DNA of 64,000 nucleotides from Arthrobacter sp. MMS18-M83 (GCF_026683955.1 NZ_CP113343.1:3038001-3102000); one strand, 5' to 3'; positions 34,010 to 42,820 are shown, numbered from the stretch's first letter. The notes: generated by a model not told the origin, from the sequence alone. Made by a program: numbers and translations.

Positions 34010-34507
34010 ATGCCCGGGCACCCCGACCAGCGGTTTCACGCGGTCGAGGTGATCAAGGGAACGGCAATCTTCGTCCACCCGATCCTGGCTCCCCGGCATG
34101 CCTTGGAGATTGCGCAGATGATCGCCGACGCGATCGCGCCCCTCGGCTTCACCGGAACCATCACCGCATGCGCCGACCGCCCCGGCCCCAGACCCCGCAC
34201 GAATCGGTACGCCTACTGTGCCGCGATCTGCTCGGTCGACGCGGCCATGGACAACAACGAGACCCCCCTCGCTTTCCGGTCCGTGAAGAAGAACCTGGAC
34301 CGGTGGGCCGTGGACAGCCCAGCATTCAAGAAAATCGTGGACCGGATCACAGGTTGGGCCGCGGCCAACGCGACCGGCCCGATCCTCGCCGGCATCCACT
34401 TCACAATGACCCAATGCGAACCGCACCAGATCGCAGGCCTGCTGACGCGCCTGTGCGAAGACATCGGATGGGCCCACCTGCTGTTCCCCACAGCCAACGG
34501 AGACTAG
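34010..34507 (+). CDS. Hypothetical protein, first of an unrecognised gene pair
   Basis: This 165-residue protein belongs to no family I recognise. It is mixed alpha/beta with a strand-like VEVIKGTAIFVHPIL, a helix HALEIAQMIADAIAPLGF and a helical C-terminal half with VDRITGWAAANATGPILAGI and a QCEPHQIAGLLTRLCEDIGW segment. No signal or membrane segment is seen. The true start may lie upstream and be lost by an indel (see 33866-34009); the ATG at 34010 has no clear ribosome-binding site. It is followed after three bases by a second unknown gene, so the pair is probably one unit. Confidence 0.5.
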   Translation: MPGHPDQRFHAVEVIKGTAIFVHPILAPRHALEIAQMIADAIAPLGFTGTITACADRPGPRPRTNRYAYCAAICSVDAAMDNNETPLAFRSVKKNLDRWAVDSPAFKKIVDRITGWAAANATGPILAGIHFTMTQCEPHQIAGLLTRLCEDIGWAHLLFPTANGD

Positions 34508-34510
34508 TAC

Positions 34511-34990
34511 GTGAGGTTCACCGGCGAGGGATGGATGCTCGCCGGCACCGAGATCAAGAAGGGCAACGACGACGAAGGGGAGGCCGTCATGAGGCTCCTC
34601 GCGGACTTGGCACCGCTCTACGACTATGCCCAGATGACCCGGATTACCTTCGGGCTCGTCTCCACCGGGAGCGTGATGACCCAAGTTGCGCGCCCCGGGC
34701 ATTCAGACATCTCCAACCCCCACGACCTCGATTTGGGCGCCGACCACGGATTCGTGAGGAGTTCCCTTCCCGGAATCTTCGCCGTGCAGGTCCTCGGACC
34801 CGGCCACCCGGACCTGCAGCCGGCGGACCGCTGGCGCGTCACTCCCCTCGACGCAGGCCGAAAAATGGTCGCCGTCGACAACCTCAGCGATTGGTGGGCA
34901 GACCCGCGTCAAACTCCTCCAGAAGATCTATACCTTCGACGGGAAGCCAACAAGGCTCTCCTGTCCAAATGGACTCCCCGAATGGCCTAG
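34511..34990 (+). CDS. Hypothetical protein, second of an unrecognised gene pair
   Basis: The 159-residue protein is not recognised. It begins MRFTGEGWMLAGTEIKKGND, contains LGADHGFVRSSLPGIFAVQV followed by LGPGHPDLQPADRWRV, and ends ALLSKWTPRMA. The GTG at 34511 has GGAG nine bases upstream. A degraded, internally deleted copy of its 3' end lies at 39087-39167 beyond the oxidoreductase module, so the gene marks one edge of a probable insertion. Confidence 0.55.
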   Translation: MRFTGEGWMLAGTEIKKGNDDEGEAVMRLLADLAPLYDYAQMTRITFGLVSTGSVMTQVARPGHSDISNPHDLDLGADHGFVRSSLPGIFAVQVLGPGHPDLQPADRWRVTPLDAGRKMVAVDNLSDWWADPRQTPPEDLYLRREANKALLSKWTPRMA

Positions 34991-35010
34991 TGGAGCTACT
35001 GCCAGCCTGA

Positions 35011-35148
35011 GCTCCTCGTACCGCGGAAGAGGCAGCGCGCGTTGGCATGGATGCCTTCGATATCGTCCCTGGTGCAGTTGCTTCGCCCGGCTCGGGAGAC
35101 CTAACTGGACTCTTGAGCAAGTCCATAAAGAAATATGAGTCAATATAA
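35011..35148 (+). pseudogene. 3' gene remnant
   Basis: A 45-codon frame with strong protein character (TAEEAARVGMDAFDIVPGAV, ASPGSGDLTGLLSKSIKKYE) ends in TAA at 35148, but there is no start, because a TGA at 35008 closes it upstream. It looks like the C-terminus of a lost gene. Its last codons lie within the AT-rich inverted repeat at 35132-35173. The parent family was not recognised. Confidence 0.4.
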
Positions 35149-35173
35149 AAGACTCTTTGTATTGACTCATATT
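35132..35173. repeat. AT-rich 14-bp perfect inverted repeat
   Basis: AATATGAGTCAATA pairs with TATTGACTCATATT around a 14-base loop, in a stretch far more AT-rich than its surroundings. It could be a terminator for the remnant gene or a fold-back artefact next to the adapter-like sequence at 35190. Confidence 0.55.
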
Positions 35174-35189
35174 CTTCAATAGATCGCCG

Positions 35190-35215
35190 AGATCGGAAGA
35201 ACACACAGACGTCGT
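35190..35215. other. Illumina-adapter-like sequence
   Basis: AGATCGGAAGA at 35190-35200 is identical to the first 11 bases common to TruSeq adapters, and the following ACACACAGACGTCG is reminiscent of, but not identical to, adapter continuation. It lies between the AT-rich fold-back and the mono-cluster ferredoxin gene and may mark a misjoined contig. Chance is possible for an 11-base match. Confidence 0.35.
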
Positions 35216-35235
35216 GGTCGGTCGCGATCGTACGA

Positions 35236-35538
35236 CTATGTGGCGGAGGTGTCGCCTTCCCCAGGTGGTGTCCGCATCCGGCCGTCGGCGGCGTGGTAGC
35301 CCAGCGCGTAGCTGGGGCACCGGTCGATCACCTCGACCAGTTCGTCAACGCTGGCACGGCTGGTATCGATCCACGGCCGTACGTCACGGTTGAACACTTG
35401 TGGAAGCCCTCGGATGCATTCGGCCGCGTGTCGGCAACGAGCAGGTTCCCAGGTCACGACGATGCCGGGGGCGCGATACTGGCGGATCGCAATAGACTCG
35501 CGTTGAGGCGGTTGATCGCCCTGATTCATCTCGTTCAT
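35236..35538 (-). CDS. 4Fe-4S mono-cluster (YjdI-type, Fer4_19) protein
   Basis: This 100-residue protein has the divergent mono-cluster ferredoxin pattern: CRHAAECIRGLPQVFN, RPWIDTS and a C-terminal DRCPSYALGY, giving three clear cysteines in the usual CxxxxxC...CP spacing. It may pass electrons to the flavin oxidoreductases of the module. The ATG at 35538 has AAGGGAG just upstream; the GTG at 35544 overlaps the MarR stop. It is coupled to the MarR gene and divergent from the luciferase-like genes. Confidence 0.75.
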   Translation of the reverse strand: MNEMNQGDQPPQRESIAIRQYRAPGIVVTWEPARCRHAAECIRGLPQVFNRDVRPWIDTSRASVDELVEVIDRCPSYALGYHAADGRMRTPPGEGDTSAT

Positions 35539-35540
35539 GT

Positions 35541-36029
35541 TCACTCCCTTGTTCCGACCTCGGAATCGAGGCCAAGATGTCGGCGCAGGACGATTGCGAT
35601 GTCCTCGACCTGTTTGATCTGCTCAGGGGAAAGTGCGTCGATGAACATCTCCTTCACGGCGCGCAGGTGCGGGACCGATCCGGCACGGAATAGCTCCAGC
35701 CCCGGATCGGTGGCCATCACATCGACCCCGTGCACGGCGTCTGCGCAGGGGATCCGACGGATGAGCTGCCGCTTCTCCATGCGGCCGAGGTGATGCGACA
35801 GGCGGCTGCGTTCCCAGCCGATCATGGCAGCGAGCTCCGATGACCGTATCGTGTGCTGGTCCGCCTCGCTGAGGGCGAGCAGCACCTGGTAGTCACCTGA
35901 CGACAAAGACGACTCGTTCTGGAGGCGACCCGTGAGGCGGGTGCGTAGCGCCTCGGCCGTCTCGATGTAGTCCCGCCAGATCCGCAACTGCACGCGAGTC
36001 GGCATCGTGCGGTGCTTCGTGTAGACCAT
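35541..36029 (-). CDS. MarR-family transcriptional regulator
   Basis: The 162-residue MarR winged helix has DYQVLLALSEADQHTIRSSE, ELAAMIGWERSRLSHHLGRM (recognition helix), MEKRQLIRR and the wing CADAVHGVDVMATDPG, followed by the C-terminal dimerisation helix EQIKQVEDIAIVLRRHLG. CGGAGGCGAG precedes the ATG at 36029. Two palindromes in the divergent promoter are its probable operators. It likely controls both its own transcript (with the mono-cluster protein) and the LLM operon. Confidence 0.88.
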   Translation of the reverse strand: MVYTKHRTMPTRVQLRIWRDYIETAEALRTRLTGRLQNESSLSSGDYQVLLALSEADQHTIRSSELAAMIGWERSRLSHHLGRMEKRQLIRRIPCADAVHGVDVMATDPGLELFRAGSVPHLRAVKEMFIDALSPEQIKQVEDIAIVLRRHLGLDSEVGTRE

Positions 36030-36042
36030 CTCGCCTCCGGGA

Positions 36043-36088
36043 ATTGATACGTCAACTATAGCGTTCTTCTGGGTATTGACATGTCAAT
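36043..36088. promoter_or_regulatory. Two MarR operator candidates in divergent promoter
   Basis: ATTGACATGTCAAT (36075-36088) is a perfect 14-bp palindrome, and ATTGATACGTCAAC (36043-36056) is a close variant 32 bases away. Each lies on one side of the divergent MarR/LLM promoter region. Confidence 0.7.
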
Positions 36089-36123
36089 CCGGAAGATCCG
36101 GGGCGACGAGAAAGGTCGGGGAC

Positions 36124-37239
36124 ATGATGGTTGGTCAGATCGATGATCTTGAGTTTGGGCTGAACTCGTTCGGCGACATCTCAACCGATGCAGGCCGCGT
36201 GATGTCGGATGCCGAGACGCTGCGTCTACTCATCGAGGAGGCGCAGCTGGCAGAGGCTGTCGGTCTGGACGTTTTCAGCGTCGGCGAGCACTATCGGGAG
36301 GGCATGGTCGACTCGGCCACCCCGGTCTTGCTGGCGGCCGCCGCCCAGGCTACCTCCAGCATCCACCTCGGCACCTCGGTCACCGTGCTCTCGACGCAGG
36401 ATCCGGTGCGGCTGTATCAGGAGTTCGCGACCGTCGACGGGATCTCCGGCGGCCGCACGCAGCTCGTCCTCGGCCGGGCATCCGCGATCGAGTCGTTCCA
36501 GCTGTTCGGTTACGACATCGCCGACTACGAGGAGATCTTCGAGGAGAAGCTCGATTTGTTCCTCCGTCTTATGCGGGAGGATCGCGTGACCTGGTCCGGG
36601 AAGTATCGCAGCTCGCTCGAGGACGTGCGTCTGCATCCGCGGATGCCGGATGGCGGGATCCCGGCGTGGATCGGAATAGGTGGCAGCCCCGACTCCGTGA
36701 TCCGCGCGGCGCGGCACGGACTTCCGCTGATGATGGCCATCATTGGCGGACGCGCCGAGCGTTTCGCCGGGCACGCCGAGCTCTACCTGCGGGCGCTCTC
36801 ATCATTCGGGCACCCCGAGCTGCCGATCGCGCAGCATTCCCTCGGCTTCATCGCCAACACCGACGAAGAAGCGAAGAACGTGCACTGGAAGCATTGGCAG
36901 CCTGTCGTGACACAGGTCAGCAAGGAACGCGGCTTCTACCCGCCGACCGCTGAACGATACGCCGAAGAGGTCGACACTGGCGCGCTCTACGTCGGATCTC
37001 CCGAGACGGTGGCGCAGAAGATCGCCGGGATCGTGCGCGCGAACCATCTGTCCCGCTTCGACCTCAAGTACGACGTGCTGCACCTTCCCCGGCAGGCTCG
37101 CGAACACAGCATCCGCCTGTTCGGCGAAAGGGTCGCTCCGCGTGTCCGCGAGCTGCTCGCCGAGAATCCGGGCGACTGGCACCTCACCGGCCGAACACCG
37201 GCGCAGATTGTCAAGGGCGGCAAGGCCGTCCACACCTGA
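36124..37239 (+). CDS. LLM-class flavin-dependent oxidoreductase (first)
   Basis: The 371-residue luciferase-like TIM barrel has LEFGLNSFGDI at the N-terminus, DVFSVGEHYREGMVDSATPV, STQDPVRLYQEFATVDGISG, AWIGIGGSPDSVIRAARHGL and a C-terminal TVAQKIAGIV helix. Members use FMN or F420 with a separate reductase. Two LLM genes in a row plus an F420-reductase-like gene suggest a two-component oxygenase or reductase acting on an unknown compound. ATG 36124 (or the adjacent 36127) follows the MarR operators. Confidence 0.88.
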   Translation: MMVGQIDDLEFGLNSFGDISTDAGRVMSDAETLRLLIEEAQLAEAVGLDVFSVGEHYREGMVDSATPVLLAAAAQATSSIHLGTSVTVLSTQDPVRLYQEFATVDGISGGRTQLVLGRASAIESFQLFGYDIADYEEIFEEKLDLFLRLMREDRVTWSGKYRSSLEDVRLHPRMPDGGIPAWIGIGGSPDSVIRAARHGLPLMMAIIGGRAERFAGHAELYLRALSSFGHPELPIAQHSLGFIANTDEEAKNVHWKHWQPVVTQVSKERGFYPPTAERYAEEVDTGALYVGSPETVAQKIAGIVRANHLSRFDLKYDVLHLPRQAREHSIRLFGERVAPRVRELLAENPGDWHLTGRTPAQIVKGGKAVHT

Positions 37240-37274
37240 ACTGACCACCTCGGCATTTGAAAAGGGAGAAACTC

Positions 37275-38360
37275 ATGAACGACTTCACCGACCTCGAGTT
37301 CGGCATTGACACCTTCGGGGACCTGCCTCGCGACGATCACGGTGACATCGTCACCCACGGCGAGGCGATTCGCGCCACGTTGGCCGAAGCGATCCTCGCC
37401 GACGATATCGGCATCGACGCGATCGCCATAGGCGAGCACCATCGCCCGGAGTTCGCCATCTCAACTCCGGAAACGGTCTTGGCCGGGATCGCCACGGTAA
37501 CCGACCGGATTCGCCTCGGGTCCGGTGTAACGGTGCTCTCGTCCGATGACCCGGTGCGGGTGTTCCAGCGGTTCGCGACCGTAGACGCGCTCTCGAATGG
37601 CCGTGCCGAAGTGATCCTCGGACGCGGCTCGTTTACCGAGTCGTTCCCGTTGTTCGGCTACGATCTCGGCGACTACGATCTCCTCTTCGACGAGAAGATC
37701 GACTTGTTTCACAAACTCCTTGACGAGAAGCCCGTCACGTGGACGGGCACCACACGTGCGCCACTGCACGAAGCAGACGTGTTCCCTAAGACGGACTCGG
37801 GTCGGCTGCGGACCTGGGTCGGCGTCGGAGGCACCCCGCAGTCCGTGATTCGCACTGCGAACTACGGGTTCCGGCTCATGCTGGCCATCATCGGCGGCGC
37901 CCCTGCCCGCTTCGCCCCGTATGTCGACCTGTACCGCCGTGCCACCGAGCAGCTAGGCACCACTGCGTTCCCGGTGGGCATGCATTCTCCGGGACTGATC
38001 GCTGATACCGACGAGACGGCAAAAGAACTGTTCTATCCGGGCTACAAAGTGATTCGTGATCGCATTGGCGCGCTGCGCGGCTGGCCTCCCCTTCAGCGCG
38101 ATGAGTTCGAGGCCGATGTGGAACACGGATCCCTTTATGTCGGCTCGCCCGAGACCGTCGCCGCCAAGATGGCCGATGCGATCCGCGCGCTCGACGTCGG
38201 CCGGTTCGACCTCATCTACACTGCCGGCGGACACATGGCCGCGACGGCCCGCCTGCGGGCCGTGGAGCTCTACGGTACTCGAGTTATCCCCTTGGTCCGC
38301 GACATGCTCGCTGTCACATCTTCGACTTCGGCCGGGTCCCGAACGGGGGCGCGGCCGTGA
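37275..38360 (+). CDS. LLM-class flavin-dependent oxidoreductase (second)
   Basis: The 361-residue paralogue of the preceding gene shares the same blocks: [72 protein letters not shown] and [26 protein letters not shown] precedes the ATG at 37275, which is 35 bases after the first LLM gene. The pair may form a heterodimer, as in bacterial luciferase LuxA/LuxB, or act in sequence. Its stop overlaps the GTG of the reductase-like gene. Confidence 0.88.
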   Translation: MNDFTDLEFGIDTFGDLPRDDHGDIVTHGEAIRATLAEAILADDIGIDAIAIGEHHRPEFAISTPETVLAGIATVTDRIRLGSGVTVLSSDDPVRVFQRFATVDALSNGRAEVILGRGSFTESFPLFGYDLGDYDLLFDEKIDLFHKLLDEKPVTWTGTTRAPLHEADVFPKTDSGRLRTWVGVGGTPQSVIRTANYGFRLMLAIIGGAPARFAPYVDLYRRATEQLGTTAFPVGMHSPGLIADTDETAKELFYPGYKVIRDRIGALRGWPPLQRDEFEADVEHGSLYVGSPETVAAKMADAIRALDVGRFDLIYTAGGHMAATARLRAVELYGTRVIPLVRDMLAVTSSTSAGSRTGARP

Positions 38361-39055
38361 ACGACACGAAGAGTCCGGTCCGCACTATCGGCATCCTCGG
38401 CGCAGGCAAAGTCGGCACGGTGTTGGCACGGCTCGCTCTCGCCGCAGGCTACCGGGTGCTGATCTCCGGCTCTGGAGACCCGGAGAAGATTGCCCTCACC
38501 ATCGAAGTGCTCGTTCCCAGAGCTGTGGCAGTTCGACCCGAGAACGCCGCTCACAAGGCCGATATCGTGATACTTGCCCTGCCCCTCGGCAAGTATCGGA
38601 ACCTTCCGTTTGCGCAGCTGAGCGGAAAGCTTGTGATTGACGCGATGAACTACTGGTGGGAAACCGACGGCATCCGTGACGACCTCGACGACCCACGTAT
38701 CTCCACCAGCGAGATCGTGCAGGACTTCCTTTCCAATTCACGTGTCGTGAAAGCTCTGAACCACATGGGATATCACGATCTCGAAGAGGAGAGTCGGCCA
38801 ACCGGGATGCAGGACCGCAAGGCGATCGCATTGGCCGGCGACGGAGACGACGACGTCGTCTCCGTCGCCGCACTGATCGATGCGCTAGGTTTCGACCCAG
38901 TCCTCGTGGGTCGCCTGCCCTCTGGGGTGGCCTTGCAGCCGGGGAACCCAGCATTCGGCGCGAACGTATCGGCGGGCGAGCTTCGCGAGTTGATCCGGAC
39001 TACTGCAGGCGAAAGGGATCCCATTCATTCGAGTGACGGCGGCGGGCGGGTGTGA
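38357..39055 (+). CDS. NADPH-dependent F420 reductase-like NAD(P)-binding protein
   Basis: The 232-residue Rossmann protein starts with [20 protein letters not shown], has an [10 protein letters not shown] turn after strand 2 typical of NADP binding, and [13 protein letters not shown]. The C-terminal half, with [14 protein letters not shown], matches the F420:NADP reductase (Fno-like) family. It could supply reduced F420 or another cofactor to the LLM proteins. The start is GTG at 38357, overlapping the upstream stop. It is the last gene of the module before the decayed repeat at 39087. Confidence 0.82.
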   Translation: MNDTKSPVRTIGILGAGKVGTVLARLALAAGYRVLISGSGDPEKIALTIEVLVPRAVAVRPENAAHKADIVILALPLGKYRNLPFAQLSGKLVIDAMNYWWETDGIRDDLDDPRISTSEIVQDFLSNSRVVKALNHMGYHDLEEESRPTGMQDRKAIALAGDGDDDVVSVAALIDALGFDPVLVGRLPSGVALQPGNPAFGANVSAGELRELIRTTAGERDPIHSSDGGGRV

Positions 39056-39086
39056 TGCCGTCTGCCACGGCCCGAATTTTGCCGGC

Positions 39087-39167
39087 AAGTCACTTCCCTG
39101 GATCTACGCCTTGCTGGTCCTAGGACCAGGCCACGCGTTGTCCAAATGGGCTCCCCGAAAGGCCTAG
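39087..39167 (+). pseudogene. Decayed copy of the 3' end of the 34511-34990 gene
   Basis: One frame reads KSLPWIYALLVLGPGH and then directly ALSKWAPRKA and a TAG. These match SSLPGIFAVQVLGPGH and the C-terminal ALLSKWTPRMA of the unknown protein at 34511-34990, with the roughly 50 residues between deleted. DNA similarity is strongest at TGTCCAAATGGGCTCCCCGA. No start is present. Confidence 0.6.
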
Positions 39168-39204
39168 TGAGGCTGCTTTGCCCCATGACAGCCGTCCCGT
39201 CAGC

Positions 39205-41595
39205 TCACCCGCCGACGTAGGCCGCCAAATGCTCGCCGGTGAGGGTGGCACGCGCGGCGACGAGATCGGCGGGCGTGCCCTCGAAAACGATCTTTCCGCC
39301 GTCGTGCCCGGCGCCCGGGCCTAGGTCGATGATCCAGTCGGCATGCGCCATGACCGCCTGGTGGTGCTCGATGACGATCACGGACTTGCCGGACTCGACG
39401 AGCCGGTCGAGCAAGCCGAGCAACTGTTCGACGTCGGCGAGGTGAAGGCCGCTGGTCGGCTCGTCGAGGATGTAGACGCCGCCTTTCTCGCCCATGTGCG
39501 TGGCCAATTTGATGCGCTGCCGCTCGCCGCCGGAAAGGGTGGTGAGCGGCTGGCCGAGGCTGAGGTATCCGAGTCCGACGTCGGTGAGCCGCTGGAGGAT
39601 TGCGTGTGCTGCCGGGATCCGGGCATCGCCCGCCGAGAAGAACTCCTCGGCCTCTTTCACCGGCATCTCCAGCACCTCGGCGATGTTGCGGCCGCCGAGG
39701 CGATATTCGAGCACGGAAGCCTGGAACCTCTTGCCTTCGCACTCCTCGCAGGGGGTGGAGACGGTGTCCATGAATCCGAGGTCGGTGTAGATGACGCCCG
39801 CGCCGTTGCAGGCGGGGCACGCGCCCTCGGAATTTGCGCTGAACAGCGCCGGCTTCACGCCGTTGGCCTTCGCGAACGCCTTGCGGATCGGGTCCAGCAG
39901 CCCGGTGTACGTCGCGGGGTTGCTCCGCCGCGAGCCCTTGATCGCCGCCTGATCGATCGAGACGATCCCGTCCCGCTTGGACAACGAGCCGTGGATCAAG
40001 GAGCTCTTGCCGGAGCCAGCGACACCGGTGACCACCACCAGGACTCCAAGGGGAATGTCGACGTCGACGTCGCGAAGATTGTTCTCGGTGGCGCCACGGA
40101 TCTCCAGGGCGCCCGCAGGTTTCCGCGCGGTCTTCTTGAGGGCAGCGCGATCCTCGAGGTGACGGCCGGTCAAGGTGCCGCTGGACCGCAACCCTTCAAG
40201 CGTGCCCTCAAAGACCACTTCGCCACCGGCGGTGCCCGCGCCGGGGCCGAGGTCGACCACGTGGTCGGCTATCGCGATCGCCTCCGGCTTGTGCTCGACG
40301 ACCAGCACCGTGTTGCCCTTGTCCCGCAGTTGCAGCAGCAGCTTGTTCATCCGTTCGATGTCGTGCGGGTGCAGACCGATGGTGGGCTCGTCGAAGACGT
40401 AAGTGACATCGGTGAGCGAGGAGCCCAGGTGCCGGATCATTTTGGTCCGCTGCGCCTCACCGCCGGACAGCGTGCCCGCCGGCCGATCGAGCGAGAGATA
40501 GCCAAGGCCGATCTCCGCGAACGAGTCGAGGAGGTGCCGTAGCCCCTTGAGCAGCGGCGCCACCGACGGTTCGTCGATGCCCCTCACCCATTCGGCAAGG
40601 TCGCTGATCTGCATCGAACACGCGTCGGCAATGCTGATTCCCTTGATTTTCGAGGAGCGCGCCGCCTCCGTGAGCCGGGTGCCATCGCACTCGGGACAGG
40701 TGGTGAAGGTGATCGCGCGCTCCACGAACGCGCGGATGTGCGGCTGCATCCCCTCCGGGTCCTTCGAGAGCATGGACTTCTGGATCTTCGGGATCAGGCC
40801 TTCGTAGGTCAGGTTGATGCCCTCGACCTTGATCTTGGTCGGTTCCTTGTGGAGCAGGTCGTGGAGTTCCTTTTTGGTGTACTTGCTGATCGGCTTGTCC
40901 ATGTCGAAGAAGCCGGAGCCGCTGAAGATGCGGCCGAACCAGCCGTCCATGCTGTAGCCGGGGATGGTGAGCGCACCCTCAGCGAGCGACTTGCTGCCGT
41001 CGTACAGGGCGGTCAAGTCGAAGTCAGTGACCGAGCCCCGCCCTTCACAGCGTGGGCACATACCGCCTGTGATGCTGAAACTCCGCCGCTCCTTCGTGGT
41101 ACTGCCACCGCGCTCGATGGTGACCGCTCCAGCGCCCGAGATCGAGGCGACGTTGAACGAGAACGCCTGGGGAGATCCAATGTGGGGCTGGCCAAGCCGG
41201 CTGAAGAGCATTCGCAGCATCGCGTTCGCGTCGGTGGCGGTACCCACCGTGGAGCGCGGGTTCGCGCCCATCCGCTCCTGGTCGACGATGATCGCCGTCG
41301 TGAGTCCTTCAAGCAGGTCCACATCCGGCCGCGCCATGGTTGGCATGAACCCCTGGACGAAGGTGCTGTACGTCTCGTTGATCATGCGTTGCGACTCTGC
41401 GGCGATCGTGGCGAACACGAGGGAACTCTTGCCCGATCCGGAGACGCCCGTGAACACCGTCAACCGCCGCTTCGGAAGCTCGATGCTGATGTCCTTGAGG
41501 TTGTTCTCCCGCGCGCCCTGCACCCGGATCAGATCGTGGGTGTCGGCAGTGTGCAGCTCAGGCGACTGCGTGTCCGTGCTCGTGGCCGTGCTCAT
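39205..41595 (-). CDS. UvrA-like excinuclease ABC subunit (short UvrA2/DrrC class)
   Basis: The 796-residue tandem ABC ATPase has two UvrA-type nucleotide-binding domains: Walker [10 protein letters not shown] and GVAGSGKSS, signatures [11 protein letters not shown] and [11 protein letters not shown], Walker [11 protein letters not shown] and [10 protein letters not shown]. Zinc-finger cysteines appear as [16 protein letters not shown] and [16 protein letters not shown]. It is shorter than canonical UvrA (about 940) and appears to lack the UvrB-binding insertion. Such proteins are linked to resistance against DNA-binding antibiotics rather than general repair. GGAG lies five bases before ATG 41595; ATG 41646 is the alternative. 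Confidence 0.88.
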   Translation of the reverse strand: MSTATSTDTQSPELHTADTHDLIRVQGARENNLKDISIELPKRRLTVFTGVSGSGKSSLVFATIAAESQRMINETYSTFVQGFMPTMARPDVDLLEGLTTAIIVDQERMGANPRSTVGTATDANAMLRMLFSRLGQPHIGSPQAFSFNVASISGAGAVTIERGGSTTKERRSFSITGGMCPRCEGRGSVTDFDLTALYDGSKSLAEGALTIPGYSMDGWFGRIFSGSGFFDMDKPISKYTKKELHDLLHKEPTKIKVEGINLTYEGLIPKIQKSMLSKDPEGMQPHIRAFVERAITFTTCPECDGTRLTEAARSSKIKGISIADACSMQISDLAEWVRGIDEPSVAPLLKGLRHLLDSFAEIGLGYLSLDRPAGTLSGGEAQRTKMIRHLGSSLTDVTYVFDEPTIGLHPHDIERMNKLLLQLRDKGNTVLVVEHKPEAIAIADHVVDLGPGAGTAGGEVVFEGTLEGLRSSGTLTGRHLEDRAALKKTARKPAGALEIRGATENNLRDVDVDIPLGVLVVVTGVAGSGKSSLIHGSLSKRDGIVSIDQAAIKGSRRSNPATYTGLLDPIRKAFAKANGVKPALFSANSEGACPACNGAGVIYTDLGFMDTVSTPCEECEGKRFQASVLEYRLGGRNIAEVLEMPVKEAEEFFSAGDARIPAAHAILQRLTDVGLGYLSLGQPLTTLSGGERQRIKLATHMGEKGGVYILDEPTSGLHLADVEQLLGLLDRLVESGKSVIVIEHHQAVMAHADWIIDLGPGAGHDGGKIVFEGTPADLVAARATLTGEHLAAYVGG

Positions 41596-41687
41596 CATGT
41601 CTCCATCTGGTACGCGGGCGGCCTTCGCAGCCTCCGTTGGCGTCATCTGGCTCTATCTAAGCAGCCTTAGGTAGTAAGTCTTGTGGG

Positions 41688-41719
41688 CCGCGCGCACGGG
41701 CGGAAGCCCGTGCGCGCGG
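41688..41719. terminator. Strong hairpin terminator after VOC gene
   Basis: Perfect 14-base arms, CCGCGCGCACGGGC and GCCCGTGCGCGCGG, enclose a GGAA loop, four bases beyond the stop of the minus-strand VOC gene and upstream of the UvrA-like gene. Confidence 0.8.
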
Positions 41720-41723
41720 GTGG

Positions 41724-42083
41724 CTATTGAGGGTCCTGAAGCAGCCCGAGGACGTTGCCGTCCGGGTCGGTGACGGTGGCTACGAGGCGGCCGCCACCGA
41801 CGTCGTGGGCTGCTTCCTTCAGGGTGGCACCCGCGGCGGTGACCTCCGCGAGCTTCGCCTCGATGTCCGAAACGTGCCAGTAGGCCACGGGCGAGGTCAT
41901 GGCCTGCGGGCCGCCTCCCGGAACGAGTCCGATGTGCTGGCCAGCGGCGTCGAAGCCGACGTAATACGGCCCGTCGGCCTGCGGCTGAACGCCAAGCAAG
42001 GCGGCGTACACGGCTTTCGCCGCGGCGAGGTCGGAAACGGGATGCAGCACGGTCTTGATTCCCTCGGTGGAAGAGTCGCTCAT
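41724..42083 (-). CDS. VOC-family (glyoxalase/bleomycin-resistance fold) protein
   Basis: The 119-residue vicinal-oxygen-chelate protein has two beta-alpha-beta repeats: TVLHPVSDLAAAKAVYAALL, DGPYYVGFDAAGQHIGLVPG, then VAYWHVSDIEAKLAEVTAAG and VATVTDPDGNVLGLLQDP. The C-terminal DPDGN block is a typical metal-site neighbourhood. AGGAG precedes the ATG at 42083. Family members include dioxygenases and antibiotic-binding proteins; no specific role can be read. It is a single gene with its own terminator. Confidence 0.85.
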   Translation of the reverse strand: MSDSSTEGIKTVLHPVSDLAAAKAVYAALLGVQPQADGPYYVGFDAAGQHIGLVPGGGPQAMTSPVAYWHVSDIEAKLAEVTAAGATLKEAAHDVGGGRLVATVTDPDGNVLGLLQDPQ

Positions 42084-42299
42084 GATCACTCCTGAAGTCG
42101 TTAGGGGACGAAGCTGGCTTGGACTTGTGGTGTCCATGACCGCCATTCTAGGCGTGGGCCGTGAGCGGCGCTTCTCCATTCCTGACCGGTCTGGGAGCCG
42201 GACTCGATATGCGTAGACACCATTCGTGAACGGTGCCACTATGGCCGAATACGAGCCCTGGCACGCAGCGCCAGCGCAAAAGCGAGGCTGGAGGAACCA

Positions 42300-42731
42300 A
42301 TGCCGGAATCCGATCTCGATCTCATGGTGGAGAAGTACCATCGAGCGCTCGATGCGTTCATCACTGGAGACCCGGAGCAGCAAAAGAACCTGTTCTCAAG
42401 GCGCGACGACGTCACGCTCGCTAATCCGCTCGGGCCGCCTGCGCGGGGCTCGAGTGCGGTCGAGACGACCATGGATCGGGCATCTTCCCAGTTGCGGGAG
42501 GGCGAGCCCATCAGTTTCGAGCGAATCTCCGGTTACACGGGGACGGAGCTTGCGTACATTGTGGAAATTGAACGGGCCCGGGCCAAGGTTGGCGGGTCTG
42601 ATGAAGTGTCTCCGATACCCCTTCGGGTGACGACGATTTTCCGGTGGGAAGACGGGGAGTGGAAGGTCCTCCACCGTCACGCCGATCCGATACTTTCCCC
42701 GCGGCCTATCGAGTCGATCGTCCAGGCCTAG
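42300..42731 (+). CDS. NTF2-like/SnoaL-like protein
   Basis: The 143-residue NTF2-fold protein has the characteristic DLMVEKYHRALDAFITGDPE helix pair, a short strand region with a TLANPLGPPARG loop, and the terminal strands PLRVTTIFRWEDGEWKVLHR, which resemble ketosteroid-isomerase-like proteins. The function is not determinable. The start ATG at 42300 follows GAGG nine bases upstream. It precedes the AbiE operator region but is probably a separate transcript. Confidence 0.8.
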   Translation: MPESDLDLMVEKYHRALDAFITGDPEQQKNLFSRRDDVTLANPLGPPARGSSAVETTMDRASSQLREGEPISFERISGYTGTELAYIVEIERARAKVGGSDEVSPIPLRVTTIFRWEDGEWKVLHRHADPILSPRPIESIVQA

Positions 42732-42753
42732 GTCGGGCAAGTGAGGCTACGAC

Positions 42754-42791
42754 ATGTCAGAACTATACCAAAAATGGTATAGTTCTGACAT
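42754..42791. promoter_or_regulatory. 38-bp perfect palindrome, AbiEi operator candidate
   Basis: ATGTCAGAACTATACCA and TGGTATAGTTCTGACAT are perfect 17-base arms around AAAA, 30 bases before the antitoxin GTG. AbiEi proteins of known AbiE systems repress their own operon by binding inverted repeats in the promoter, which this matches in place and form. Confidence 0.75.
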
Positions 42792-42820
42792 TTCCATTCT
42801 TAAAGCAAGAGAAGGGAATC

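Noticed and set aside
33858..34052. 64-codon open frame on the plus strand as a gene
   Set aside because: It overlaps the better-supported frame at 34010, has no ribosome-binding site and reads as low-quality sequence in its second half.
34884..35204. 106-codon minus-strand frame
   Set aside because: It spans the AT-rich fold-back and is antisense to both a coding 3' end and a remnant frame; no motif supports it.
39343..40542. 399-codon open frame on the plus strand
   Set aside because: Antisense of the UvrA-like gene, with no recognisable protein features.
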